From the NCBI GenBank assembly GCA_937920345.1, contig CALGVA010000031.1, positions 1 through 64,000 on the forward strand: DNA of 64,000 bases. Reading direction: 5' to 3'. This DNA is from an uncultured Lachnospiraceae bacterium. GTDB taxonomy: Bacteria > Bacillota > Clostridia > Lachnospirales > Lachnospiraceae. The position numbers and the translations under genes were made by a program. Positions 26,757 to 34,502 of the stretch are shown here, one piece after another. The notes under the pieces are model-generated. The model saw only the letters and a program-made list of their open reading frames with translations. It was not told the origin of the DNA and made no database searches. Every line of letters begins with the position of its first letter. Within the stretch, counting starts at the first letter, position 1.

Positions 26757-27864
26757 CTTCTGTTGGCGCATAATCTTCGTTCGCGATCCGCCTGGCTATT
26801 GTCTGCCTCGCCGTCTCCATCTCACTCTGCCATCTTGTATACGCCTCATCCCAGGAGGCGTATGCCGCTTCCCCGCGCTTATCTGTAAATTCATAATATG
26901 TCTGCAGATACGTCTGCAGGAAATCCGTGCACTTCTCCGCCCCGACCGCATTCGTATGACTGCCGTAATCCGCGAAGTCCTCCTCGTAAATAATTCCGAT
27001 TTCCTCGTAATAATTATTCATATTCAGGAAACGGTATCCCTCAGCGGTCACGATCGCTTCCATATAATTATACATCTGCTGGTCTTCTAACGATTCCCCG
27101 TAAGGCGACACGACAAACAGCGCGTCATGCCCGCCCTGCTGCAGATACTCCAGCAGATCCCGCAGATATGACTCCTGCTCCGCCGGAATCGGCTTTGTGC
27201 CTTCCATCCCGCCGCAGTCCGGCATAGGCATCGGTCCCACTTCATCTTTAAAGGTATAGCCTTTCAGCGGGTGCGGATTATGATAGGTCATATTCGCCCA
27301 CTCCGAAGGAAGCGCCAGCATCTTCCAGTTGGTGTGATATTTCATAATATCCAGATAGAAGCTGAGTCTGCCCTCCTCGGTATCCTCCGGAACCATCGCC
27401 CGGATCGTCTCGTTCCTGAGCGCCGAGTAGCGCAGATTATCCGTCACGCCGCGGGTGTACGCCATGTTCTCGCGAAGTCCTGCATCCTCCATGGTAAACA
27501 TTCGCATCTCGAAGATATACAGCGCGGGAGATTGTGTCTTCTCCGCTTCCTTCACCAGATATTTCATGGCAGCCGGACGCTGTACATTGGAAGACAGCGG
27601 ATACATGGCTATGCCGCTCTCACCCCAAAGCTTCGGCGCCGCATAGTAAGGGAAGACCGGACTGGAACCGATCATAATAATATCCAGTGTATCCCTCTTC
27701 TCCGCGTAAAATCCCGCGAAGCGGTCCTTCACGTCGCCGTTCGTCCGTACCATATAAGACACTGCAGTCAACAGCAGAAGGAAAATTGCAATAAAGCTGA
27801 TCACCTGTAGGGCTGTCTTGACCGTATTCTGTTTTTCAGCGTTGGTTTGTTCATTCTGTTCCAT
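26746..27864 (-). CDS. membrane-anchored SGNH-hydrolase-like protein
   Basis: 372 residues. One membrane segment at about 16-40, then an outer domain with LDIIMIGSSPVFPYYAA (block I, GSS in place of GDS), DALFVVSPYGES and, near residue 300, DFADYGSHTNAVGAEKC, which looks like the DxxH catalytic block V of SGNH/GDSL enzymes. The layout resembles DltD/AlgX-like proteins that add or remove acyl groups on exported glycans. The C-terminal 60 residues are charged and variable. AAAAGG precedes the ATG, one base after the stop of the GT4 gene. O-acetyl transfer or removal is plausible; the exact reaction is not shown. Confidence 0.6.
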   Translation of the reverse strand: MEQNEQTNAEKQNTVKTALQVISFIAIFLLLLTAVSYMVRTNGDVKDRFAGFYAEKRDTLDIIMIGSSPVFPYYAAPKLWGESGIAMYPLSSNVQRPAAMKYLVKEAEKTQSPALYIFEMRMFTMEDAGLRENMAYTRGVTDNLRYSALRNETIRAMVPEDTEEGRLSFYLDIMKYHTNWKMLALPSEWANMTYHNPHPLKGYTFKDEVGPMPMPDCGGMEGTKPIPAEQESYLRDLLEYLQQGGHDALFVVSPYGESLEDQQMYNYMEAIVTAEGYRFLNMNNYYEEIGIIYEEDFADYGSHTNAVGAEKCTDFLQTYLQTYYEFTDKRGEAAYASWDEAYTRWQSEMETARQTIARRIANEDYAPTEERE

Positions 27865-27865
27865 G

Positions 27866-28978
27866 CTATGACCTTTTCATAATCCCTTCGAAATACGCCT
27901 GCCACAACCGGTTCACCCGCTCCGGCGCCAGCCGCTCCTGAATCTTCATCGCCTCACGTCCGAGATTGTCGGCATATGCCGGATCTCCGAGCAGCCTGTC
28001 CATCGCCCGCTCCAGCGCCTGCTGATCGCCGGCCGGAATAATCAGTCCGTCCACACCGTCCGTCATCAGTTCCACCGTTCCGCCGCTTGGCACATCTGTT
28101 GCGATCACCGGCAGTCCGGTCGCCAGCGCTTCGATCAGCGCATTGGATACGCCTTCTGAATAGGAAGTAAGCAGGAAAAGAGCCGCACGTTCGATTTGCA
28201 CCGCCACATCGGGGATCACACCCGGCAGTGATACGGCTCCGGACACCCCGAGTTCCCGCGTAAGGTTCTCCAGATATGTCCGCAGTTCTCCCTCCCCGTA
28301 GATCGTCAGGGTATACTCCGGATACCGGTCCCGGATCGCAGCAAATGCACGTATCATCATCTCATGGTTCTTATTGGCGTCCAGTCTGCCGACCGCAACG
28401 ATCCGCCTATCCCGCTCGCCCTCATATCTCGGTCTGATAAAATCAGGGTTCAGGGAGTTGGGCAGAATGACCGCTCGTCTCTGTACCTTCTTATTAAAGA
28501 AATACTTCGACCGTTCCGTCTGCAGCACGATACCGGCGGCGTGAGGAAACAACAGATTGGCAAGCCGCCGCATCAGTCTGCCCGGATATTCCTCCTTCGC
28601 CTCGCCTACCACCGACACCACCGGTCTGGTCTTCGTAAACATTGTAGTAACAACTGTCATGAAATTATTTTTCCCGATACAGGACAATACCAGATCGGGT
28701 TGTTCCTGCTTCCAGATCCGATGCAATTTGCGAACGCGATTGATAAAATTCAAAACTCGACTGTTATTTATTTCTTCCGGATTCAGATCGGAAAGCACCC
28801 GCCTGATTGCATCCGGAAGTCCGTATTCCTCTTCCTCCGGATATTGATATTGCGTGACCATTGTCACCCGGTATCCTTCTCCCAGAAAGAATTCTGCCAG
28901 ATTTACGAAGACTCTTTCGGCTCCTCCCTTGTGCAGAGAGCCAATGTAGAAAGCAATATGTTTTTCTCTCTGATTCAT
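27866..28978 (-). CDS. GT4 glycosyltransferase
   Basis: 370 residues, GT-B: HIAFYIGSLHKGGAERVFVNLA, with the GGAERV loop of GT4; RRIVAVGRLDANKNHEMMI opens the C-terminal domain; EX7E is EGVSNALIEAL near residue 285, followed by GLPVIATDVPSGG. The ATG chosen has AAAGG seven bases upstream, while an ATG two codons earlier is too close to it. A 239-bp AT-rich gap lies upstream (see the inverted repeat there). Sugar unknown. Confidence 0.88.
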   Translation of the reverse strand: MNQREKHIAFYIGSLHKGGAERVFVNLAEFFLGEGYRVTMVTQYQYPEEEEYGLPDAIRRVLSDLNPEEINNSRVLNFINRVRKLHRIWKQEQPDLVLSCIGKNNFMTVVTTMFTKTRPVVSVVGEAKEEYPGRLMRRLANLLFPHAAGIVLQTERSKYFFNKKVQRRAVILPNSLNPDFIRPRYEGERDRRIVAVGRLDANKNHEMMIRAFAAIRDRYPEYTLTIYGEGELRTYLENLTRELGVSGAVSLPGVIPDVAVQIERAALFLLTSYSEGVSNALIEALATGLPVIATDVPSGGTVELMTDGVDGLIIPAGDQQALERAMDRLLGDPAYADNLGREAMKIQERLAPERVNRLWQAYFEGIMKRS

Positions 28979-28984
28979 TTTCAT

Positions 28985-29223
28985 GCCTTTTGAATAAAAT
29001 CCTTCATAATTTGACTTAAAAAACCCGTTTTTGCATTTTTTCTTCTTTTTTCCTGCAAAAACTTTTTAAAATAACACTTTTATTAAATTTATGTTTATTT
29101 TTGGATTTTAAATTGCATCGACAATTTATCCTGTTTTCTGACCGCTTATTTCTCCAAAAATCTTTATTTTATGGTGTTATTTTATCTTTTTTAGCATTCT
29201 GTAAGTTATATAACAGTTCTTCT
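28985..29223. other. AT-rich intergenic region with inverted repeat
   Basis: This 239-bp gap is among the longest non-coding stretches and far more AT-rich than its surroundings. It contains GTTTTTGCA (29027-29035) and TGCAAAAAC (29054-29062), a perfect 9-bp inverted repeat around an 18-base pyrimidine/purine tract, about 50-85 bases before the GT4 start. It also holds a GTTATATAAC palindrome next to the AsnB stop. I could not fix a -35/-10 pair with good spacing, so a promoter is likely from composition but not assigned. No open frame in it looks real. Confidence 0.45.
29205..29214. repeat. GTTATATAAC palindrome after AsnB gene 2
   Basis: Same 10-bp palindrome, and same distance class from the stop codon, as after the other AsnB-type gene at 24743-24752. 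The shared string on the minus strand is TGTTATATAAC. Flanks differ, so this is either common ancestry of the two 3' ends or chance in AT-rich DNA. Confidence 0.4.
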
Positions 29224-31161
29224 TCACCCGTGATATGCCTGATACCATTGTTGAAATACGAAGAAGGACCATGTCAGTTTTGAGTAGTTTGCCCCCGTCG
29301 CCGGACCCGCATCTCCGGTCCTGATATACTGCCTGATCATGTCCGAAACATATGCCGCATCGAAAATATCCTGCCGTTTCAAATAATCATAACTGCTGTA
29401 ATCCATAAGCTGTTCCCGCAGCGGTCCCCGCAGCCATTTATCCAGCGGAACCCCGAATCCCACCTTGGGACGCTCCAACAGCTCCTTCGGAATATAATCA
29501 TAAGCGATATCTTTCAGGATGTGTTTCTTATCGCCGCCGGCATATTTATATGCATGTGGAATCCGGTAAGACAATTCCATAACATCTGTATCCAGAATCG
29601 GGCAGCGCGTCTCCAGAGAATATTTCATGGAAGCACGATCCACTTTACAGAGAATATCACCCGGAAGATATGTGTCCATGTCGAGAAGCATTCTCCTGAT
29701 CTGCCAGTCCTTCACATGATAGGAGCTCTCCGTCGGATAGTGAACAGACAGCGGCTGTTCCTGCACGGCTGCTCCATTTCCCGCCCCCTGTGCGGCTGCC
29801 GGATCTGAAGAATACGCCCTGACCATGGCCCGTGCTCTGGCCGGATAATTGCCTGCGCCGAACTGGGTCTTACTCTCTTTATCCCGGTTGCCCGCGATGA
29901 CGCGCACTCTGAAAGGCAGCCTGTCCGCCATATGCATATGCTTTAACCCCGGCAGCCTGCATACACCGTATACAAGCGCTCCCAGCGCATCCAGCTTCTG
30001 CGCCTGCGCCACATTCTGATAGATATTATAACCGCAGAAGAACTCGTCACCGCCGTCTCCCGACAGGGCTACCGTCACCTGCTCGCGCGCCAGCCTGGAG
30101 ACCATCATCGTAGCGATCTGCGAGCTGTCCGCAAACGGCTCATCATAGTACGCCGGAATGCTTTCCACCAGATCAAACATATCCTGCTCGCCGATGTAAA
30201 GCTCCGTGTGGTTCGTCCCCAGATAATCCGCCACGGCTCTGGCATATCCTGCCTCATTATACTTTTCTTCATGAAAACCGATGGAGAAAGTCTTCACGGG
30301 ACTGTCCGAACACTCCTGCGCAATGGCAGTAACCAGCGAAGAGTCGTAACCGCCGCTTAAGAAAGAACCGAGCGGCACATCCGCGATCATCCGGGCCTTT
30401 ACCGACTTCTTGAGCGCCTCCTTGAGACACGCCTTCGCCTCCCCGTAATCTTTGAACGGGTTCTGCAGCGCTGCATGGTATACTTTACTGACATCCCAGT
30501 ATTTCCATGTGTCGATCTGTCCCTGTGCATAGCGCAGAACCGCCCCCGGTTCCAGTTTATATACATTCTGATAGATGCTCTCGGGCGCATTGATATACTG
30601 CTGGAAAAGATACCTTGACAGCACGCGCCGCTCGATCCTGCCCGTAAAGCCAGGGTACTTCATAATCGGCTTTAACTCCGAGGCAAATACCAGATTCTCA
30701 TCTTCATACCAGTAATAAAGGGGCTTCTTGCCGATACGGTCACGCACCAGATAGACCTCGTTCGTCTCCCTGTCGAATAATGCAATCGCATACATTCCGT
30801 TAAAACGTTCCACGCACGTTATGCCCCATTTTAAATAGGCGGCTATGATGACTTCCGTATCACAGTTGGACCGGAAGGGATAGTCCGCCAATTCCTCTCT
30901 TAGTTCCCGATAATTATAGATTTCACCGTTGTAGACCACGCTGACCCGCTGATTGGCCGAATGCATGGGCTGATGCCCCAGCGCCGACAGATCCATAATC
31001 GACAGCCTGCGCTGCGCAAATCCGACCTGCCTGCCGCCCGTCATCTCATAGAGTTCCACGCCGCTGTCGTCAGGTCCTCTGTGATACATCGTATCGTTCA
31101 TTTCCCGCAGCTGCTCTAATGCAATATTTTTCTTACTGATATAACCGCATATTCCGCACAT
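29224..31161 (-). CDS. AsnB-type glutamine amidotransferase 2
   Basis: 645 residues. MCGICGYISKK supplies the Cys2 nucleophile; MYHRGPDDSGVELYE, VVYNGEIYNYRELR; the synthetase loop is FLSGGYDSSLV; VALSGDGGDEFFCGY and CKVDRASMKYSLETRCPIL follow. Complete and apparently active. Compared with AsnB 1 it keeps both glycines of SGGxDS and has a 25-residue Ala/Gln-rich insert (about 440-465). AGGGAG lies five bases before the ATG. Directly upstream is the deacetylase-like gene with only 30 bases between. Likely role: transfer of glutamine-derived amide nitrogen to a uronic acid carboxyl, perhaps of a different residue or linkage than AsnB 1. Free asparagine synthesis remains an alternative. Confidence 0.88.
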   Translation of the reverse strand: MCGICGYISKKNIALEQLREMNDTMYHRGPDDSGVELYEMTGGRQVGFAQRRLSIMDLSALGHQPMHSANQRVSVVYNGEIYNYRELREELADYPFRSNCDTEVIIAAYLKWGITCVERFNGMYAIALFDRETNEVYLVRDRIGKKPLYYWYEDENLVFASELKPIMKYPGFTGRIERRVLSRYLFQQYINAPESIYQNVYKLEPGAVLRYAQGQIDTWKYWDVSKVYHAALQNPFKDYGEAKACLKEALKKSVKARMIADVPLGSFLSGGYDSSLVTAIAQECSDSPVKTFSIGFHEEKYNEAGYARAVADYLGTNHTELYIGEQDMFDLVESIPAYYDEPFADSSQIATMMVSRLAREQVTVALSGDGGDEFFCGYNIYQNVAQAQKLDALGALVYGVCRLPGLKHMHMADRLPFRVRVIAGNRDKESKTQFGAGNYPARARAMVRAYSSDPAAAQGAGNGAAVQEQPLSVHYPTESSYHVKDWQIRRMLLDMDTYLPGDILCKVDRASMKYSLETRCPILDTDVMELSYRIPHAYKYAGGDKKHILKDIAYDYIPKELLERPKVGFGVPLDKWLRGPLREQLMDYSSYDYLKRQDIFDAAYVSDMIRQYIRTGDAGPATGANYSKLTWSFFVFQQWYQAYHG

Positions 31162-31191
31162 ATATTCTCCCTATGTTCCTGGCCGCACTGC

Positions 31192-31950
31192 TCAGCGCAC
31201 ATTTTTCTCACAGAAATACTCCCTGTATTCGCCGAAATCTTTACATTCATTATCCACGGATTGTACCAGTTCTATGTACTTCTCCTGCAGCAGATCCCTG
31301 TAATTATCAAAGTTGCCGCACCCCTTCTTACTCCACGCAAAAGGATGTGTCAGAATCTGTACTTTATCATAACTTGTGATATTTTTCTCATCCGGATATC
31401 CATAACGCCAGATATGATTCGCATCGGACATATACTTTACCTGCAGCGGCGTTTCTTCGTCAATCCTGTCCGCAAATGTGAAGAAATCATCCTGATACGC
31501 GTTCAGAATGCCGTCCAGCTTGATATTCTCCCGCAGCACGTCCTTGGATGGTCTGTGCACCGAGAACTCCGTAACCGCAAACCCGAACATCTCGCTTAAG
31601 ATCTCCATCTCCTTCTGCACGCGGCTGCGGATCTGCTGCATATCCGTCATGCCGTTCAATGCGAAATGCAGACCGATGTGCTGTCCCCGCTCATGCATAT
31701 CTTTGATCATATCCATATTTCTTCTGGAAAGAATATTATAGGTATTATTCGTCCACTGGAAAAAATACGTAGAGATAAAGTCCATGCTCTGCTCCACCTT
31801 CGCTAACTGATAGGCACGATCCACACTGTATTCCACATCGTGCCGCATAATCACGAACCTGTCCCTGTGAAGCGCTTCCGCGTAATTGCAGTGCCTCCCC
31901 GTAGACTGTATGATTCTGATAATTTCTCTGTAATCGTCATATGAAAACAT
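31192..31950 (-). CDS. polysaccharide deacetylase-like (NodB fold) protein
   Basis: 252 residues resembling the polysaccharide deacetylase superfamily. FVIMRHDVEYSVDRAYQLA is the RHDV(D/E) motif that supplies metal ligands in place of the classical TFDDG; STYFFQW and HERGQHIGLHFAL (His-containing motif 2) follow; TEFSVHRPSK and ILTHPFAW are candidate catalytic and C-terminal motifs. No signal peptide, so it probably acts on a nucleotide sugar or cytosolic intermediate rather than on the polymer. Start: the ATG with GAGGG five bases before it, four codons inside the first possible ATG. First gene behind the promoter at 32.03 kb and immediately before AsnB 2. De-N-acetylation of a UDP-N-acetylhexosaminuronic acid before formylation is a testable idea. 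Confidence 0.65.
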   Translation of the reverse strand: MFSYDDYREIIRIIQSTGRHCNYAEALHRDRFVIMRHDVEYSVDRAYQLAKVEQSMDFISTYFFQWTNNTYNILSRRNMDMIKDMHERGQHIGLHFALNGMTDMQQIRSRVQKEMEILSEMFGFAVTEFSVHRPSKDVLRENIKLDGILNAYQDDFFTFADRIDEETPLQVKYMSDANHIWRYGYPDEKNITSYDKVQILTHPFAWSKKGCGNFDNYRDLLQEKYIELVQSVDNECKDFGEYREYFCEKNVR

Positions 31951-31977
31951 AATAACCCTCATTTCCGTGCAGCCTGT

Positions 31978-32020
31978 CAGTGCACAACTTGTAAAATCAT
32001 GTAAGGCTGAACTGTTGTCA
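31978..32020. repeat. degenerate deleted copy of the MITE-like element
   Basis: CACAACTTGTAAAATCATGT matches 15 of 20 positions of the element interior at 32167-32186, and is followed directly by an exact copy of AAGGCTGAACTGTT (32003-32016), the inner part of the right end. The hairpin and spacer present between them in the full element are missing, so this looks like an internally deleted copy. It lies in the 5' leader of the deacetylase-like gene. Confidence 0.5.
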
Positions 32021-32033
32021 CAATTTCTCTTCT

Positions 32034-32062
32034 ATTATATACGCAACCGGCGCGCAGGACAA
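32034..32062 (-). promoter_or_regulatory. sigma-A promoter before the deacetylase-like gene
   Basis: On the minus strand: -35 TTGTCC (32062-32057), a 17-base spacer and a perfect -10 TATAAT (32039-32034). Start of transcription would be near 32027, giving a leader of about 75 bases that contains the degenerate element copy. It would drive the deacetylase-like and AsnB 2 genes (unit D). Confidence 0.68.
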
Positions 32063-32082
32063 GTTTATACTTACTCTCTCCG

Positions 32083-32239
32083 CCGTCTGTTGTAACAGCT
32101 CAGCCTTCGGCTTCACTGTCACTCCTGATGCACACAAAATGCTCCAAAGTCGCATTTTGGCGCTTTCACAACTCATAAAATCGCATACAGAGCGATTTTA
32201 CTCGCGGAATAGTGCAAGGCTGAACTGTTACCGTCTGTT
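32083..32239. mobile_element. 139-bp MITE-like element with 9-bp direct repeats
   Basis: Direct repeats CCGTCTGTT (32083-32091 and 32231-32239) flank a 139-bp segment with 15-bp terminal inverted repeats TAACAGCTCAGCCTT (32093-32107) and AAGGCTGAACTGTTA (32216-32230), one mismatch. Inside are two perfect hairpins: CAAAATGC/GCATTTTG (8 bp) and TAAAATCGC/GCGATTTTA (9 bp). There is no open frame of note. This is the build of a non-autonomous miniature inverted-repeat element that needs a transposase from elsewhere. The right direct repeat covers two bases of the TAA stop of the adjacent GT4 gene, so insertion kept the reading frame intact. A structured extragenic repeat family is the alternative. 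Confidence 0.65.
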
Positions 32240-33353
32240 ATCTTCCCCTGTCATATTTCCCGCACAGTTCCTCGATATAATCCCGCCACTGTGCAAAAAC
32301 CGCCTGTCCGTTCGCCCGCCCGGCAATCCGCCGCGCCCTGCTGCCGAGCCGCTCAGCCAGCGCCGGGTCCTCGATCAGACGGTTGATCCCCTCTTCTAAT
32401 GCCTGCTGGTCCTTAATCGGAATCAGCAGCCCGTCTTCTTCGTGCGTCATAATCGTGCGCGGTCCGCCGCAGGGACAGTCTGTCGCGACGATGGGAAGTC
32501 CAAGCGCCATTGCTTCCATAAGAGCATTGGGCAGCCCTTCCCAATCCGAAGTAAACGCAAACAGTGCCGCATCTGCAAGTTCCTTCTCCAGATTATCGCT
32601 GGCGCCCATGAGATGAATATAATTCTGCGCCCGAAATTCTTCGATCAGCCCTTCCAGAATCTCCTTTGTACCATCAAAAGAATCACCCCCGTAGATCTTC
32701 AGGTCATAATCCGGATGCTTCGCATGTACATTGACAAAAGCGCGAATCAGCATAGGCTGGTTTTTGAAATCCACCAGTCTGCCCGACTGCACCACCGTCT
32801 TAGACCTTTTCTCAGGCGCCGGCACACCGATATATTTATCATGAATGGGGTTAAGAATGATGCGGGAACAATCCTGCAGTCTGGGTGCGAAGAACGCTCT
32901 GGCACCCTCTGTCTGAAAGACACAGCCGTCCGCCCGCGGAAACAGAATCGGAATCTGAATCCTGTCAGACCGCTCCTCATAGTGTCCCGCCGGATCGGTA
33001 CGAACAGAGATCAGTACCGGTATTTTGATAAAATATGCCGCCATAAGGCCTCTGTAGAGCGCTTTGCGCGCAAATGGAATCAGGATGTCCGGTTTCTCTT
33101 CCTTCAGAAATTTTCTCAGATACTTCACACGGAGCATAAACTGCACAAGGCGATGCTTTTTCTCATCCCCCTCGCGCAGTCCCACATGAACGCGCCTTAC
33201 CTCAGGCGCAATCTGAAATTCATTCTCACCGTACCATTCCGTAGCAATGATGACCTGATAGCCTTCCTGCGCAAACTGATTCGCCAGATTCGTAACCACG
33301 CGCTCCGCGCCGCCCTGCTCCAGACAATTTAAATGAAATACAATTTTTCTCAT
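32238..33353 (-). CDS. GT4 glycosyltransferase
   Basis: 371 residues: KIVFHLNCLEQGGAERVVTNLA, ISVRTDPAGHYE in the mid region, KTVVQSGRLVDFKNQPMLI, and EX7E EGLPNALMEAMALGLPIVATDCPCGGPR. A clear GT4 of the GtfA/RfaG style. Its ATG follows the stop of the next GT4 by ten bases. Its own TAA stop is part of the 9-bp direct repeat of the MITE-like element. Last gene of unit C. Confidence 0.88.
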   Translation of the reverse strand: MRKIVFHLNCLEQGGAERVVTNLANQFAQEGYQVIIATEWYGENEFQIAPEVRRVHVGLREGDEKKHRLVQFMLRVKYLRKFLKEEKPDILIPFARKALYRGLMAAYFIKIPVLISVRTDPAGHYEERSDRIQIPILFPRADGCVFQTEGARAFFAPRLQDCSRIILNPIHDKYIGVPAPEKRSKTVVQSGRLVDFKNQPMLIRAFVNVHAKHPDYDLKIYGGDSFDGTKEILEGLIEEFRAQNYIHLMGASDNLEKELADAALFAFTSDWEGLPNALMEAMALGLPIVATDCPCGGPRTIMTHEEDGLLIPIKDQQALEEGINRLIEDPALAERLGSRARRIAGRANGQAVFAQWRDYIEELCGKYDRGR

Positions 33354-33363
33354 TACTACAGTC

Positions 33364-34470
33364 CTACCCTTCCGCCCACGCCCGGATCTTCTCAATATAG
33401 GACTCCGCTGTATAGTCCGCGGCACGCCTGCGCGCCATCTCCTGATAGTGCTTCATCTGATCCCCGTCTTCCAGCAGTTTGATGATTTCCTGTGCCAGAT
33501 TACGTTCTTCCTGTGTGATATGTTTCGGATCGAAATCCGCATCGGGACACATATTCGGAATCATAATGCCGTACCGGTCTTCCAGAATCTCCCGCGGGCC
33601 TGTCATGCAGTCCGTGGCAATTACAGGCAGTCCCATCGACATCGCCTCCACCATGGCATTGGGAAATCCCTCATAGTAAGATGTCAGCACATACATTGCA
33701 CCTTTTTTCAGATAAGGATAAGGATTCTTCTTAAGGCCGGTAAAATAAACGGCATCGTCAATCCCGAGCCCTGCCGACAGTTCTCTGTATGCCGTAAATT
33801 CCCCTTTACCGATGATCATAAGCTTCACATCCGGCAGCTTCTCATGCACCAGTGCAAAGCTTTTCAGAAGGTGCCAGAAACCCTTAACCGGGTCCTCACG
33901 CCCCATAGAGATGAGAATCCTTCCTTCACTCCAGGGCAGCTCCGCCTCCTCCTGTTCAGACAACTGCTTCACTTCCTTCATGTCGAAGGGATTCTGCAGC
34001 GTCACAGCTTTATTGCAGCGGTATTTCTCCTGCACTTCACGGCAGATCGTCTCCGAACAGCAGATAACTCTGTCCGCACTCTTGCAGAACAGCCGAATCT
34101 TCCGTGGATTTCCCATATCCATATAGCTTCTGATGCCAAGCCATCGACATGCGCCCCCGCCGGATGCAATATTCGCAAGATTTGCAGTCGGTCCGAAGCT
34201 GTAGGCGATATCGATCCCCTCCCGCTTCTTCAGGCTGCGCAGTTTGCTGCCCCGTTTCCATACATTGATGATCTTGCCGAGCCTGTCCGGACGGCTGGGC
34301 AGATGCAGATCCACCACATGGATTCCCTTGATGTCATACGCTATGTTGCGGGAATCAAAGATTGCAATCTGCACGTCAAAATACGGCTGCATGAGTCTCG
34401 CAGTCGCCGCACACACTTTTTCTAATCCACCCTGATGTAAGGACGGCACGATCAATAACAGTTTCTTCAT
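33364..34470 (-). CDS. GT4 glycosyltransferase
   Basis: 368 residues: LLLIVPSLHQGGLEKVCAATA, SFGPTANLAN, GRILISMGREDPVKGFWHLL, EX7E EGFPNAMVEAMSMGLPVIATDC and a GPREIL tail. The ATG chosen begins the hydrophobic KKLLLIVPSL strand; a TTG start twelve codons upstream would give a TTGA overlap with the upstream gene but adds a charged tail unlike the family. Second of three consecutive GT4 genes. Confidence 0.86.
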   Translation of the reverse strand: MKKLLLIVPSLHQGGLEKVCAATARLMQPYFDVQIAIFDSRNIAYDIKGIHVVDLHLPSRPDRLGKIINVWKRGSKLRSLKKREGIDIAYSFGPTANLANIASGGGACRWLGIRSYMDMGNPRKIRLFCKSADRVICCSETICREVQEKYRCNKAVTLQNPFDMKEVKQLSEQEEAELPWSEGRILISMGREDPVKGFWHLLKSFALVHEKLPDVKLMIIGKGEFTAYRELSAGLGIDDAVYFTGLKKNPYPYLKKGAMYVLTSYYEGFPNAMVEAMSMGLPVIATDCMTGPREILEDRYGIMIPNMCPDADFDPKHITQEERNLAQEIIKLLEDGDQMKHYQEMARRRAADYTAESYIEKIRAWAEG

Positions 34471-34502
34471 AAGCCTAATGTATCCTCTCTTCTTATACGG
34501 AT

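Noticed and set aside
29027..29062. Intrinsic terminator of the AsnB 2 gene
   Set aside because: The stem is AT-rich with an 18-base loop and lies over 160 bases past the stop; pairing would be weak.
32083..32239. Possible CRISPR or tandem repeat array, given repeated short motifs
   Set aside because: There are only two direct copies of 9 bases plus inverted ends; no regular spacer-repeat pattern. The MITE-like reading explains all parts.
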